Counted from the stretch's first letter, positions 47,477 to 57,064 are shown. The stretch is DNA of 64,000 nt from an uncultured Dysosmobacter sp. (GCA_934563745.1 CAKTHE010000004.1:1-64000); one strand, 5' to 3'. A program made the numbers and translations. The notes: generated by a model not told the origin, from the sequence alone.

Positions 47477-47491
47477 GCATGAGAGTGAAGC

Positions 47492-47545
47492 CCTTCCTTT
47501 TGTGCGGTGTTCCGGTATCGGACTGCCCCGCGCATGAAAGGAAGG
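47492..47545 (+). promoter_or_regulatory. Shine-Dalgarno-sequestering expression platform of the riboswitch
   Basis: CCTTCCTTT (47492-47500) is complementary to AAAGGAAGG (47537-47545), the ribosome binding site of the ATG at 47553; TGTGCGG and CCGCGCA extend the pairing. This hairpin would hide the site, so folate probably controls translation rather than termination. No T-tract terminator is present between aptamer and gene. Confidence 0.75.
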
Positions 47546-47552
47546 TATTTTT

Positions 47553-48104
47553 ATGTTCAAATTCAATGCAAAAACCATCAGCCGCATCGGCATCCTGGCG
47601 GCACTGTACGTGCTGCTGAACCTGGTGTCCATCAAGGCGGGCAACATCCGCATCACGTTTGCTTCGCTTCCGGTGGTGACCAGTGCACTGCTGTTCGGTC
47701 CGGAGGAGGCCATGCTGACGGCTCTTTTGGGCGAATTCTGCAATCAGCTTTTGACCTATGGCCTGACGGCAACCACGGTTTTGTGGCTGATCCCGCCGGC
47801 TGTCCGTGGTCTGGTGGTGGGTCTGGCGGCTGTACGGGCCTGGAAGGGGCAGCGCCCGCTGGAGAGCCGTCCGGCTGCCTGCTATGCGGTGTGCTTTGCC
47901 GGCGCTGTGGCCACGACGCTTTCCAATACCGCCGCACTGGCGGCCGACGCCCTGATTGGCGGTTACTACAGCCGGACGGTGGTGTTTGCCCAGCTGGGCA
48001 GCCGCCTGATCTCCGGTCTGGTGGTGGCCGGCGTGATCGCTACGGTGGCGATGCCGCTGGCGGTGCTTCTGCGGCGGCAGGGCTTTGTCCGCCGGGCGGC
48101 CTGA
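47553..48104 (+). CDS. folT: ECF transporter S-component, folate type (FolT-like)
   Basis: A 183-residue membrane protein with about six helices that binds folate for an energy-coupling-factor importer. Begins FKFNAKTISRIGILAALYVLLN, followed by NIRITFASLPVVTSALLFGP, the substrate-facing region of the FolT group. It is controlled by the riboswitch upstream and lies 24 bases before folC, which would trap the imported folate as polyglutamate. The energising EcfA/A'/T proteins are not in the window. Confidence 0.85.
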   Translation: MFKFNAKTISRIGILAALYVLLNLVSIKAGNIRITFASLPVVTSALLFGPEEAMLTALLGEFCNQLLTYGLTATTVLWLIPPAVRGLVVGLAAVRAWKGQRPLESRPAACYAVCFAGAVATTLSNTAALAADALIGGYYSRTVVFAQLGSRLISGLVVAGVIATVAMPLAVLLRRQGFVRRAA

Positions 48105-48128
48105 GAGAGACCGGGAGGACGAGAACCG

Positions 48129-49406
48129 ATGACGGCGGAAGAAGCGATTGCCTATATCGAGTCGTTCCAATGGCAGGCCCATGCGCCGGGTCTGGGACGG
48201 ATCCGGGCGCTGCTGGCGGCTTTGGGAGATCCCCAGAAAAAGCTGCGGTTTGTCCATGTGGCGGGGACGGACGGAAAGGGAAGCACCTGCGCCTGCGTGG
48301 CCGCCGTGCTGCAGGCGGCCGGTTATCGGGTGGGGCTGAATACGTCGCCGCATCTGGTGCATTTTCATGAGCGGATCTCCGTGAACGGAACGTATATTTC
48401 CGATGAGGATCTGGCGGAACTGACCGGGCAGATCCGCCCGGCTGCTGAGGCCATGGAGGAGGCACCCACGGAATTTGAGCTGATCTTGGCGCTGGCCCTG
48501 CTGTATTTCGTGCGCTGCCGCTGTGAGATCGTGGTGCTGGAAGTGGGAATGGGCGGCGCATTGGACGCATCAAACGTCATTGATCCGCCGGAGGTGGCCG
48601 TGATCACCGCCATGGGCATGGATCACGTAAAGGAGCTGGGCCCCACGCTGGCAGACATTGCCCGGGCCAAGGCCGGGATCATAAAGCCCGGCGGCGCTGT
48701 GGTCAGCTACGGCGGTGTCCCGGAGGCGGACGCCGTGATCCGCTCAGCCTGCGCGGAGCGGGGCGCGCAGCTGCGGGAGGTGGACTTTTCCCGCCTGCAC
48801 ATCCGGGAGCAGGACCTGGACGGAACGGTGTTTGACTGCCGGCCGTACGGGCGGATCCATCTTGCCCTGCTGGGGGCTTATCAGCCGAAAAATGCCCTGA
48901 CGGCGATCACCGCGCTGGAGGTTTTGCGGGAAAAGGGCTGGAACATTCCGGACGCGGCACTTGCAGAGGGACTGCACACGGTACGCTGGCCCGGCCGGTT
49001 TGAGCGGCTGCGCCGGAACCCGGACTTTTTGCTGGACGGTGCCCACAACGCCCACGGTATGGCGGCGGCTGCAGAGAGTCTGCACATCTGTTTCCCGCAG
49101 GGAAACGTGGTGTTTCTGGTGGGGGTGATGGCGGACAAGGATGTGCCGGCCATGATGGAGCTGCTGGCACCGCTGGCCAAGGCCTTTGTGGCCGTCCGTC
49201 CGCACCACGTCCGGGCTATGGACGAAGAGACGCTGGGCGCGCTGCTGCGTCCGCTGGGCCGTCCGGTTCTGGAATGCGCCTCCGTAGAGGAAGGGGTCCG
49301 GCAGGCGGAGCTGCTGACAGGCGCCTCCGGCGCCGTATGCGCTCTGGGCTCGCTGTATTTTTCCGGCGATGTGCGCCGGGCGGTGGAAGCAGTCGGAGGC
49401 ATGTGA
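48129..49406 (+). CDS. folC: Folylpolyglutamate synthase / dihydrofolate synthase
   Basis: A 425-residue Mur-ligase-family enzyme adding glutamate to folates. The N-terminal LGRIRALLAALGDPQKKL, the ATP loop VAGTDGKGSTCA (residues about 41-52), FHERISVNGTYIS, the AVITAMGMDHVKELG block with the conserved His, and the C-terminal DGAHNAHGM are all present. GGGAGGACG lies before the ATG. It follows the folate S-component and shares its riboswitch. Whether it also does the dihydrofolate synthase step depends on the dihydropteroate-binding loop, which I cannot judge. Confidence 0.94.
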   Translation: MTAEEAIAYIESFQWQAHAPGLGRIRALLAALGDPQKKLRFVHVAGTDGKGSTCACVAAVLQAAGYRVGLNTSPHLVHFHERISVNGTYISDEDLAELTGQIRPAAEAMEEAPTEFELILALALLYFVRCRCEIVVLEVGMGGALDASNVIDPPEVAVITAMGMDHVKELGPTLADIARAKAGIIKPGGAVVSYGGVPEADAVIRSACAERGAQLREVDFSRLHIREQDLDGTVFDCRPYGRIHLALLGAYQPKNALTAITALEVLREKGWNIPDAALAEGLHTVRWPGRFERLRRNPDFLLDGAHNAHGMAAAAESLHICFPQGNVVFLVGVMADKDVPAMMELLAPLAKAFVAVRPHHVRAMDEETLGALLRPLGRPVLECASVEEGVRQAELLTGASGAVCALGSLYFSGDVRRAVEAVGGM

Positions 49407-49422
49407 AAAAAGAAACCGGTCC

Positions 49423-49465
49423 GCGGCTGCGGACGGCGGTATGCGGCTGCGGGATGCGGCTGCGG
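49423..49465. repeat. Three short direct repeats in the folC-hrcA gap
   Basis: GCGGCTGCGG occurs at 49423-49432, 49443-49452 and 49456-49465, just after the folC stop. A following imperfect hairpin (AAATCACCGG / CCGGTGATTT, about 49501-49539) may end the folC transcript although its T run is weak. Confidence 0.6.
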
Positions 49466-49583
49466 ATCCTGCAGATTCCGCATCTGCGGACCAAAAAACG
49501 GAAATCACCGGGCTGCCTTTCGGGGCGGTCCGGTGATTTACAATTCCTTTGAAAAACGTTCACAAATTGTTTATATCCGCTCA

Positions 49584-49643
49584 TTGACAACCGGGGAATG
49601 TGGTGGTAAACTGCGTTTAGCACTCAGGGAAAGAGAGTGCTAA
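49584..49643 (+). promoter_or_regulatory. Promoter and CIRCE operator of the hrcA-dnaK operon
   Basis: A perfect TTGACA (49584-49589), a 17-base spacer and TAAACT (49607-49612). Five bases later comes the CIRCE element TTAGCACTC - N9 - GAGTGCTAA (49617-49643), a perfect match to the binding site of the HrcA repressor. It sits over the start of transcription and so allows HrcA autoregulation of the whole operon. Confidence 0.96.
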
Positions 49644-49682
49644 ATCCAAAACGGGCAGACCGGATGGAAAGAGAGAGGCCGT

Positions 49683-50729
49683 GTGGAACTCACAGAGCGG
49701 AAAAAGCAAATACTCAAGATCGTAGTAGAGGCGTATATCCACTCGGCGGAGCCGGTGGGATCCAAGACCATCGCCCAGCAGATGGGCGGCGTCAGTTCCG
49801 CCACGATCCGCAACGAGCTGGCCGATCTGACCGAGCTTGGCTATCTGGAGCAGCCGCATACTTCCGCCGGCCGGATTCCCTCTCCCCAGGGTTATCGGCT
49901 CTACGTCAACGAGCTGATGGAAAAGCAGCGCCTCTCCGTTCAGGAGACGGAGCGCATCAATCAGGCTCTGCAGATCAAGATGGAGGAGCTGGATCAGGTC
50001 ATTTCCCAGGCCGGGCGGGCAGTTGCTTCCCTGGCAGGGTACCCGGCCTACGCGATCACGGCCGGGAAACACGCTCTGAGCGCCAGCCGGTTTGAGCTGC
50101 TGCCGGTGGATGAAAAAAGCTGCATCGTTGTGATGATGATGGGCGACCACCGGGTCAAAAGTCAGCTGCTGCGGCTGCAGCTGCGGGTGGACCCCGAGCA
50201 GATCCCCACGCTGGTGAATCTGCTGAACACCCATTTTACCGGCATTTCCACCGATGAGATGAACCTGCGGCTGATGAACGTTTCGGATCAGGTCTCGCCC
50301 CAGGTGTTTTTGCTGCTGAGCCAGACCGTGGCCTATGCGGTGGACGCGCTGGAAGAGGCCGGGCACCGGGAGGTATTTACCGCCGGCGCCACCGAGCTTT
50401 TGAAGATCCCGGAGTTCCGGGACGCGGATAAGGCCCACGAGCTGATGAGCTTTCTGGATGACGGAAAGGATCATCTGCCGGCGCCGGATGAGAATACACC
50501 TATGAAGATCTTGATCGGACCGGAGAATGTCAGCCGGGAGCTGAAGAACACCAGCGTGGTGGTCGCCAGCTACGATATCGGCGAGGACATGCGGGGCCTG
50601 ATCGGCGTGGTTGGGCCCACGCGGATGGATTACGCGGCTGTGGCCGCCCGGCTGAGCTTTTTTGCCGACGGACTGACGCAGCTGTTCGGAAAACAGGAAT
50701 TGCCCCCGAAGGAGGAAGGGAAACCATGA
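49683..50729 (+). CDS. hrcA: Heat-inducible transcription repressor HrcA
   Basis: A 348-residue repressor that binds CIRCE and is stabilised by GroEL. The N-terminal winged helix is visible (residues about 1-75: KKQILKIVVEAYIHSAEPVGS, GVSSATIRNELADLTELGYLEQPHTSAGRIP), then a GAF-like domain and the inserted dimer region. The start is GTG at 49683 after a purine-rich AGAGAGG. It overlaps grpE by four bases. The CIRCE element sits 40 bases upstream. Confidence 0.96.
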   Translation: MELTERKKQILKIVVEAYIHSAEPVGSKTIAQQMGGVSSATIRNELADLTELGYLEQPHTSAGRIPSPQGYRLYVNELMEKQRLSVQETERINQALQIKMEELDQVISQAGRAVASLAGYPAYAITAGKHALSASRFELLPVDEKSCIVVMMMGDHRVKSQLLRLQLRVDPEQIPTLVNLLNTHFTGISTDEMNLRLMNVSDQVSPQVFLLLSQTVAYAVDALEEAGHREVFTAGATELLKIPEFRDADKAHELMSFLDDGKDHLPAPDENTPMKILIGPENVSRELKNTSVVVASYDIGEDMRGLIGVVGPTRMDYAAVAARLSFFADGLTQLFGKQELPPKEEGKP

Positions 50730-51364
50730 GCGAAGAGACGAAGACCCCGCAGCCGGAACAGGGCGCGGAGCAGGCGGAACCCCAAAAGGAGACCGCGGCG
50801 CCGGAAGCGGAGGCTGCCGCCGCACCGGAGACGGAGAAGGCGGAGGCCAAGGGCGGCGCCAAGAAGAAAGAGTCTAAAAAGAAAGAAAAAGAAAAGACCT
50901 ACACCCTGACCCGGGAACAGATGGAGGCGGCCGAACTGGCGGCCAAACAGCTGGTATCCGTGAAGGATCAGTTCACCCGCCTGAGTGCGGAATATGACAA
51001 TTACCGCAAGCGCACGACCAAGGAAAAAGAGGGAATCTACCAGGACGCCAAGGCGGATACCATCAAGGCGTTTTTGGATGTGTACGACAACCTGGAGCGG
51101 GCGGCCAACACCGCCGGCGATGAGGATTCCCCCCACAAAAAGGGCCTGCAGATGATCTTCACTCAGTATCAGGAGATTCTGAAGAAGCTGGGTGTGACCG
51201 AGATCGAGGCCAAGGGCGTACCCTTTGACCCCACGCTGCACAACGCAGTGATGCACATTGACGATGACACCCTGGGGGAGAATGTGGTGTCCCAGGTGTT
51301 CCAGGCCGGCTTTATGCTGGATGGAAAGGTAGTCCGTCACGCCATCGTGCAGGTGGCAAACTGA
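50726..51364 (+). CDS. grpE: Nucleotide exchange factor GrpE
   Basis: A 212-residue DnaK co-chaperone that speeds ADP release. The first 60 residues are low-complexity Glu/Ala/Lys. The long coiled coil (DQFTRLSAEYDNYRKRTTKE) and the C-terminal beta wing (GVPFDPTLHNAVMHIDDDTLGENVVSQVFQAGFML) follow. It is longer than the usual 190 because of the N-terminal stretch, and its ATG overlaps the hrcA stop. Confidence 0.96.
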   Translation: MSEETKTPQPEQGAEQAEPQKETAAPEAEAAAAPETEKAEAKGGAKKKESKKKEKEKTYTLTREQMEAAELAAKQLVSVKDQFTRLSAEYDNYRKRTTKEKEGIYQDAKADTIKAFLDVYDNLERAANTAGDEDSPHKKGLQMIFTQYQEILKKLGVTEIEAKGVPFDPTLHNAVMHIDDDTLGENVVSQVFQAGFMLDGKVVRHAIVQVAN

Positions 51365-51459
51365 AGCCCCGGCGGGCATGCATCCGACAATTCCCGGCGA
51401 AAGCCGGAGGAAAAATCAAATCATAAACAAACCGTTTCGATAAATTGGAGGAATCATTT

Positions 51460-53310
51460 ATGTCTAAGGTTATCGGTATTGATTTAGGTACTACCAACTC
51501 CTGCGTGGCCGTCATGGAGGGCGGCGAAGCAGTTGTGATCCCCAACGCGGAGGGCAACCGTACCACCCCGTCCGTCGTGGCATTCAGCAAGACCGGCGAG
51601 CGTATGGTGGGCCAGGTGGCAAAGCGCCAGGCGATCACCAACCCCGACCGCACCATCTCTTCCATCAAGCGTGAGATGGGCAGCGATTACAAAGTAAACA
51701 TCGACTCCAAGGCCTACACGCCCCAGGAGATCAGCGCCATGATCCTGCAGAAGCTGAAGGCCGACGCAGAGGCGTATCTGGGCGGCACGGTCAGCGAGGC
51801 GGTCATCACGGTGCCGGCTTACTTCACCGACGCCCAGCGTCAGGCCACCAAGGATGCCGGCAAGATCGCCGGCCTGGATGTAAAGCGGATCATCAACGAG
51901 CCCACGGCCGCTGCCCTGGCATACGGCGTGGATAAGGAGCAGTCCCAGAAGATCATGGTCTACGATCTGGGCGGCGGCACCTTCGATGTGTCCATTCTGG
52001 ACATTGATGACGGCGTCATCGAAGTTCTGGCTACGGCCGGCAACAACCGTCTGGGCGGCGATGACTTTGATGAGTGCATCATGAAGTGGATGATCGGCGA
52101 GTTTAAGAAGAGCGACGGCGTGGACCTGTCCGGCGACCGGGTGGCCATGCAGCGGCTGAAAGAGGCTGCCGAAAAGGCGAAGATCGAGCTCTCCGGTGTC
52201 ACTTCCACCAATATCAACCTGCCCTATATCACCGCGGACAACAGCGGCCCCAAGCATCTGGATCTGACGCTGACCCGCGCGAAGTTTAATGAACTGACGG
52301 CCCACTTGGTGGAGGCTACGGCCGGTCCTGTGCGCCAGGCAATGAGCGATGCGGGCCTCAGCGGCAGCGATATTGCCAAGGTCCTGATGGTCGGCGGCTC
52401 CAGCCGGATCCCCGCCGTGCAGGATATGGTCAAGAAGCTTACCGGCAAGGAAGGCTTCAAGGGCATCAACCCCGACGAGTGCGTGGCCATGGGCGCGGCC
52501 CTGCAGGGCGGCGTGCTGACCGGCGACGTCAAGGGCCTGCTGCTGCTGGACGTCACCCCGCTGTCTCTGGGCATTGAGACGATGGGCGGTGTGTGCACCA
52601 AGCTTATTGACCGGAACACCACCATTCCTGTGAAGAAGAGCCAGATCTTCTCCACCGCCGCCGATAATCAGACCTCCGTTGAGGTCAATGTGCTGCAGGG
52701 CGAGCGTGAGATGGCCGCGGCCAACAAGAGCCTGGGCCGCTTCCACCTGGACGGCATCGCTCCGGCCCGCCGCGGTGTGCCGCAGATCGAGGTTACCTTC
52801 GATATCGACGCCAACGGCATCGTCAATGTCTCCGCCAAGGATCTGGGCACCGGCAAGGAGCAGCACATCACCATCACCTCTTCGTCCAACATGAGCAAGG
52901 AGGACATTGACAAGGCCGTCAAGGAGGCAGAGGAGTACGCCGCGCAGGACGCCAAGATGAAAGAAGAGGTCGAGGTTCGCAACCAGGCCGATCAGATGGT
53001 CTATCAGAGCGAGAAGACCCTTTCCGAGATGGGCGACAAGATCCCGGCCGATGACAAGTCCAAGGTTCAGGCCGGCATCGACAAGCTGAAGGAAGCTCTG
53101 AAGGGCACTGACAGCGCGGCCATCAAGGCGGCCACAGAAGAGCTGACCAAGGACTTCTACGCAGTCAGCGAGAAGCTGTATCAGCAGGCCAATCCCCAGG
53201 GCGCACAGCCCGGCGCGGACGCAGGCGCGGCCGGCTCCGGGGCTCAGGGCGGCCAGTATTACGATGCGGACTATAAGGTCGTGGACGACGACGATAAGAA
53301 TAAGCAGTAA
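51460..53310 (+). CDS. dnaK: Molecular chaperone DnaK (Hsp70)
   Basis: A 616-residue Hsp70. ATPase signatures: [31 protein letters not shown] and [12 protein letters not shown]; the substrate-binding domain is followed by a helical lid and a Gly/Ala-rich tail ending [17 protein letters not shown] sits just before the ATG at 51460. It follows grpE by 95 bases without a terminator. Codon choice is strongly biased, as expected for an abundant protein. Confidence 0.98.
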   Translation: MSKVIGIDLGTTNSCVAVMEGGEAVVIPNAEGNRTTPSVVAFSKTGERMVGQVAKRQAITNPDRTISSIKREMGSDYKVNIDSKAYTPQEISAMILQKLKADAEAYLGGTVSEAVITVPAYFTDAQRQATKDAGKIAGLDVKRIINEPTAAALAYGVDKEQSQKIMVYDLGGGTFDVSILDIDDGVIEVLATAGNNRLGGDDFDECIMKWMIGEFKKSDGVDLSGDRVAMQRLKEAAEKAKIELSGVTSTNINLPYITADNSGPKHLDLTLTRAKFNELTAHLVEATAGPVRQAMSDAGLSGSDIAKVLMVGGSSRIPAVQDMVKKLTGKEGFKGINPDECVAMGAALQGGVLTGDVKGLLLLDVTPLSLGIETMGGVCTKLIDRNTTIPVKKSQIFSTAADNQTSVEVNVLQGEREMAAANKSLGRFHLDGIAPARRGVPQIEVTFDIDANGIVNVSAKDLGTGKEQHITITSSSNMSKEDIDKAVKEAEEYAAQDAKMKEEVEVRNQADQMVYQSEKTLSEMGDKIPADDKSKVQAGIDKLKEALKGTDSAAIKAATEELTKDFYAVSEKLYQQANPQGAQPGADAGAAGSGAQGGQYYDADYKVVDDDDKNKQ

Positions 53311-53321
53311 AACCGAGGCTG

Positions 53322-53348
53322 TGCGGGCGGGGGCTTTCCCCGCCCGCA
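53322..53348. repeat. GC-rich hairpin between dnaK and dnaJ
   Basis: Perfect 11-bp stem TGCGGGCGGGG / CCCCGCCCGCA with loop GCTTT and no T run. It may protect the dnaK mRNA end or partly stop transcription, which would fit lower DnaJ levels. Confidence 0.75.
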
Positions 53349-53465
53349 GCCCCGCATTTCCCCGAAGTGATGAAGGACCAGAGATGAGAGGTATGCGCCG
53401 GTGCGGCCCGGAACCATATCTTTTATCTCTGATCCCTTATCCATTTCCTGAAACGAGGAGTTTAT

Positions 53466-54608
53466 ATGGCAGAACAGAAACGCGATTACTATGAAGTCCT
53501 GGGCATCTCGAAGGGTGCCAGCGCGGACGAAATCAAAAAAGCTTATAAAAAAATGGCCCGGAAGTACCATCCGGATCTAAACCCGGGCGATAAAGAGGCG
53601 GAAGAGAAGTTCAAAGAGGTCAACGAGGCCTATGAGGTGTTGTCCGACGCCAATAAAAAGGCACGCTACGATCAGTACGGCCACGCAGGTGTGGATCCCA
53701 ACTTCGGCGCCGGCGCCGGGTTTGACGGAAATTTCGATTTCGGTGATCTGGGCGATATTTTCGGAAGCTTCTTCGGCGGCGGATTCGGCGGCGGGTTTGG
53801 CGGCGGCCGGCGCAGCAACCCCAACACCCCCCAGCGGGGCGAGAGCATTCGCCAGAATATTGCCATCAGCTTTGAAGAGGCGGCATTTGGCTGCGAAAAA
53901 GAGGTTACGGTGGACCGGTATGAGACCTGCGGGACCTGTCACGGCTCCGGCTGCGAACCCGGCACCACGCCGGAGGTATGCCCGGACTGTCACGGCTCCG
54001 GCCAGGTGCAGGTCCGCCGGCAGACGCCTATGGGCGTTTTTGCCACCAGCGGTCCGTGCAGCCGCTGCGGCGGAAAGGGGCAGATCATCCATCAGCCCTG
54101 CAAGACCTGCCACGGAAGCGGCAGCGTCCGGACCCGCAAAAAGATCATGGCCTCGATCCCGGCCGGGATTGACGACGGGCAAACCATCTCCATCCGCGGC
54201 CAGGGCAACGCGGGCAAGAACGGCGGCCCGGCCGGCGACCTGCTGATCACGGTGACGGTCCGGCCGCACGAGCTGTTCCGCCGGGAGGGGACCTCGGTTT
54301 TGTGCGAGGCGCCGATCACCTTCTCTCAGGCTGTTTTGGGCGCGGAGCTGGAGATCCCCACCATTGACGGCAAGGTGAAGTATACCCTGCCGGAGGGGAC
54401 TCAGTCAGGTACGACCTTCCGCCTCAAGGGCAAGGGCATTCCGTCGCTGAACGGCCGCGGCCGGGGCGACCAGTACGTTACGGTGTATATCGAGACGCCC
54501 CGGAACCTGAACCGGGAGCAGAAGGAAGCCATGCGCAAATTCGCTGAGACCTTGGGTGAGAACAACTACGAAGAGCGGAAGAAGTTCTTCCGCAAGTTTA
54601 AGAAGTAA
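53466..54608 (+). CDS. dnaJ: Chaperone protein DnaJ
   Basis: A 380-residue type I Hsp40. J-domain with HPD in [15 protein letters not shown] (residues about 30-45), Gly/Phe region ([11 protein letters not shown]), four CxxCxGxG zinc motifs ([32 protein letters not shown]) and a C-terminal substrate domain. It delivers clients to DnaK and stimulates its ATPase. The gap to dnaK contains a GC hairpin. AACGAGGAG lies before the ATG. Confidence 0.97.
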   Translation: MAEQKRDYYEVLGISKGASADEIKKAYKKMARKYHPDLNPGDKEAEEKFKEVNEAYEVLSDANKKARYDQYGHAGVDPNFGAGAGFDGNFDFGDLGDIFGSFFGGGFGGGFGGGRRSNPNTPQRGESIRQNIAISFEEAAFGCEKEVTVDRYETCGTCHGSGCEPGTTPEVCPDCHGSGQVQVRRQTPMGVFATSGPCSRCGGKGQIIHQPCKTCHGSGSVRTRKKIMASIPAGIDDGQTISIRGQGNAGKNGGPAGDLLITVTVRPHELFRREGTSVLCEAPITFSQAVLGAELEIPTIDGKVKYTLPEGTQSGTTFRLKGKGIPSLNGRGRGDQYVTVYIETPRNLNREQKEAMRKFAETLGENNYEERKKFFRKFKK

Positions 54609-54620
54609 AAGGAGCGGCCT

Positions 54621-55433
54621 ATGTACCTGGCGGATTACCACACCCACTCCCGCATCTCGCCGGATGCGGGCAGCTCCATGGAGGAGATGGCCCGGGCGGC
54701 CATTGCCGCCGGACTGCAGGAGATCTGCTTTACAGACCATATTGAGATCATTGACTGGAATACCGGCAAGCTGCGCACAAAGCCCTTTGACTGGGCGGCG
54801 CTGCAGCAGGAGTTCCGGACGGCGCAGGCCGCCTTGGGGGACCGGATCCAGCTGCGGCTGGGTCTGGAGCTTGGCGAGGCACCCTGGAATTTTGCGGAGA
54901 CAGAAAAGATGATGGCCCCGGCCCCGGAGCTGGATTTCCTGGTCGGCTCGGTCCACTCCCTTTCGGCGGATTACCAGTGGCAGGACCTGTACTTTGCCGC
55001 TTCCGATGATCCGGCGGAATGCCGCCGGCAGATCGCCGACTATCTGGGCCTGGTACTGAAGCTTGCCCAGTGGGGGCAGTTCAGTGTGCTGGGGCACCTG
55101 ACGCTTCCGCTGCGCTACATGAATGAGAACCGGGGCCTTTCCATGAGCTTTGACGGGTTTGAAAGCGAAGTGGCGGAAATTTTCCGGACGCTGATCGCCA
55201 ACGGCTGCGGCATTGAGCTGAATACCAACCGGGGGCACGATCCCCTGCCCGGCCCCAAGTGGCTGCGCCTGTACCGGCAGCTGGGCGGCGAGATCATTAC
55301 CCTGGGGTCGGACGCCCACCGCCCGGAGCATGTGGGCTGCGTGATTCGCCAGCGGCAGGCGCTGCTGAAAGAATGCGGGTTTACACATTTTTGTACATTT
55401 GAAAAGCAAAAGCCGATTTTTCACACACTTTAA
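54621..55433 (+). CDS. PHP-family phosphatase (second HisK-like protein)
   Basis: A 270-residue PHP phosphatase. Metal clusters: YHTHSRISPDAG, FTDHIEI, GLELGEAP, VGSVHSL, LGHLTLP and GSDAHRPEHVG. It is 12 bases after dnaJ and ends with its own terminator, so it is probably part of the heat-shock operon. Its closest relatives are histidinol phosphatases, but a dedicated one already lies at the end of the his operon, so the substrate here may differ. The role cannot be set from context. Confidence 0.82.
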   Translation: MYLADYHTHSRISPDAGSSMEEMARAAIAAGLQEICFTDHIEIIDWNTGKLRTKPFDWAALQQEFRTAQAALGDRIQLRLGLELGEAPWNFAETEKMMAPAPELDFLVGSVHSLSADYQWQDLYFAASDDPAECRRQIADYLGLVLKLAQWGQFSVLGHLTLPLRYMNENRGLSMSFDGFESEVAEIFRTLIANGCGIELNTNRGHDPLPGPKWLRLYRQLGGEIITLGSDAHRPEHVGCVIRQRQALLKECGFTHFCTFEKQKPIFHTL

Positions 55434-55436
55434 GCG

Positions 55437-55480
55437 GAACGGCGGCGGATGAGCAGTTGCAAATCCGCCGCCGTTCGTTT
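55437..55480 (+). terminator. Terminator of the dnaK operon
   Basis: Perfect 14-bp stem GAACGGCGGCGGAT / ATCCGCCGCCGTTC (55437-55450, 55463-55476) followed by GTTT. Confidence 0.82.
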
Positions 55481-55528
55481 AAAATAGGGCTGAAGTCAAC
55501 GGCTGAACAAGAAAAGGAGTGTATCAAC

Positions 55529-55966
55529 ATGAACGTTGCACTGGCTTGTGATCACGGCGGCTATGCGCTGAAGGAAGAGCTGAAGGCGATGCTGACGGAG
55601 CAGGGCTATACCTGTAAGGATTACGGCTGCCATTCGCAGGAGAGCTGCGATTATCCTGCTTTCGGCGAGGCGGCGGCCCGGGCGGTGGCGTCCGGGGAAT
55701 GTGAGCGCGGCATTGTGCTGTGCACCACGGGGATCGGCATTTCCATCGCGGCCAACAAGGTCCGCGGCATTCGCTGCGCCCACTGCGCCGATACGCTGGA
55801 GGCGTCGCTGTGCCGGCGGCATAACAACGCGAATATGATCGCCATCGGCGCTGGATTTACCGGGCCCCGTCTGGCGAAAGAAATGGTGGAGGTCTTTTTG
55901 ACCACGGACTTTGAGGGCGGCCGTCATGCCCGCCGTGTGGCCATGCTGGATGCGATCGAGGGCTGA
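55529..55966 (+). CDS. rpiB: Ribose 5-phosphate isomerase B
   Basis: A 145-residue enzyme interconverting ribose 5-phosphate and ribulose 5-phosphate. LACDHGGYALKEELK, the active-site Cys in CTTGIGISIAANKVRGIRCA and the RRHNNANMIAIG block mark the RpiB/LacAB family; the single Cys form fits RpiB rather than allose-6-phosphate isomerase, but that distinction is inference. AAAAGGAG precedes the ATG at 55529. It is a neighbour of, but separated by a terminator from, the dnaK operon. Confidence 0.94.
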   Translation: MNVALACDHGGYALKEELKAMLTEQGYTCKDYGCHSQESCDYPAFGEAAARAVASGECERGIVLCTTGIGISIAANKVRGIRCAHCADTLEASLCRRHNNANMIAIGAGFTGPRLAKEMVEVFLTTDFEGGRHARRVAMLDAIEG

Positions 55967-55998
55967 GCGGCCCGGGTAGCGTTAAAAGGAGATCGATT

Positions 55999-57045
55999 AT
56001 GGCAACACCAAGAGGATACAGCAGCTATCGGGGCAGAACGCCGAAGTGGAAGATCCTGACGGCTGTTTTGCTGATCCTGGTGATCCTTCTGGCAGTGGGC
56101 TATCTGGTGGTGCAGGAGCATCTGGTGTATGACGATTCCGGCATTCCCCATCTGGACCTGCCCGGCTGGAAGGATAAAAAGGACACGGGGGGCGCTTCAT
56201 CCGACGATGCAGATGCCTCGCTTCCGGAAATCACCATTGAGGAGCCTGAGGAGAAAACCCTGGCGGCCTCTGAGTTGAGCGGCGATCCCGCCCAGTGGGC
56301 TGCGGAATGGTCCGCCCTAAAGGCAGAGGGCTGCACGGCGATGGTTCTGCCGGTCAAGCTGCCGGGCGGACATGTGAATGTTTCGCTGGAAGCGGTCAAC
56401 ACTGCGGTGCCGGATGCGGTGGCGTCCGACGCGCTGCGTACGGACGATCTGCGTCAGCTGCTCGGGGACGATGGAATTTACGCAGTGGCCCGAATCTCCT
56501 GCTTCCGGGACGGGATCGCCGGACGCAAGCTGGTGGAGCAGATGGGGCTGAAGAATACCGGCGGCTATATTTTCTATGACGGGAACAACGAGAATTGGAT
56601 CGATCCGGGAAAAGAAGCGGCCCGGTCGTATCTGACGAGCCTGGCGGCGGAATGTGCCTCGCTGGGCTTCCGGGAGATTTTGCTGTGCGATGTGGGCTAC
56701 CCTACGGTGGGGAAGCTCAGCAAGATCGACTATGGCGAGCAGCTTAAGAACGATCAGCTGCGCACCTTCCTGGACGAACTGCGTGCGGCGCTGGAGCCGT
56801 ATTCCGTGAAATTGTCTGTGGAGCTTTCGGCAGAGGATCTGCGCAGCGGATCCAATGCGCAGAGCGGACAGGTGCTGGCGGAGCTGGCCCCCCGGGTGGA
56901 CCGGGTCTGGAGCCCGTGCACGGCAGAAGAAACGGCGGAGCTTGCGCAGCTGCTTTCCGGGGCGAACAGCAAGGCAGATTTTGTGCCGGAGCTGACGGTG
57001 CTGCCACGGGACTATACCGGCAGCTATCTTTTGAAGAAAAACTGA
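55999..57045 (+). CDS. Membrane-anchored glycoside-hydrolase-like protein (DUF4015-like)
   Basis: A 348-residue protein. A basic N-terminus is followed by one membrane segment (residues about 18-40), then an acidic Ser/Asp/Glu linker and a globular domain exposed outside. The segment WIDPGKEAARSYLTSLAAEC and REILLCDVGYPT resembles the barrel strand region of the DUF4015 glycosyl-hydrolase-like family, which usually reads WVDPYSKEVRDY...FDEIQFDYIRFP. The acidic catalytic residues are only partly recognisable. It lies 33 bases after rpiB. Function is unknown; a cell-wall polymer or polysaccharide role is a guess. Confidence 0.7.
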   Translation: MATPRGYSSYRGRTPKWKILTAVLLILVILLAVGYLVVQEHLVYDDSGIPHLDLPGWKDKKDTGGASSDDADASLPEITIEEPEEKTLAASELSGDPAQWAAEWSALKAEGCTAMVLPVKLPGGHVNVSLEAVNTAVPDAVASDALRTDDLRQLLGDDGIYAVARISCFRDGIAGRKLVEQMGLKNTGGYIFYDGNNENWIDPGKEAARSYLTSLAAECASLGFREILLCDVGYPTVGKLSKIDYGEQLKNDQLRTFLDELRAALEPYSVKLSVELSAEDLRSGSNAQSGQVLAELAPRVDRVWSPCTAEETAELAQLLSGANSKADFVPELTVLPRDYTGSYLLKKN

Positions 57046-57064
57046 CGGCAAAGAACCGCATAAG

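Noticed and set aside
47261..47552. Small coding gene between rnfB and folT
   Set aside because: Short frames here coincide with the riboswitch structure and its platform; base pairing explains the sequence better.
51484..52866. Open frame on the minus strand opposite dnaK
   Set aside because: The strand is fixed by DnaK signatures on the plus strand; the antisense product has no recognisable feature.
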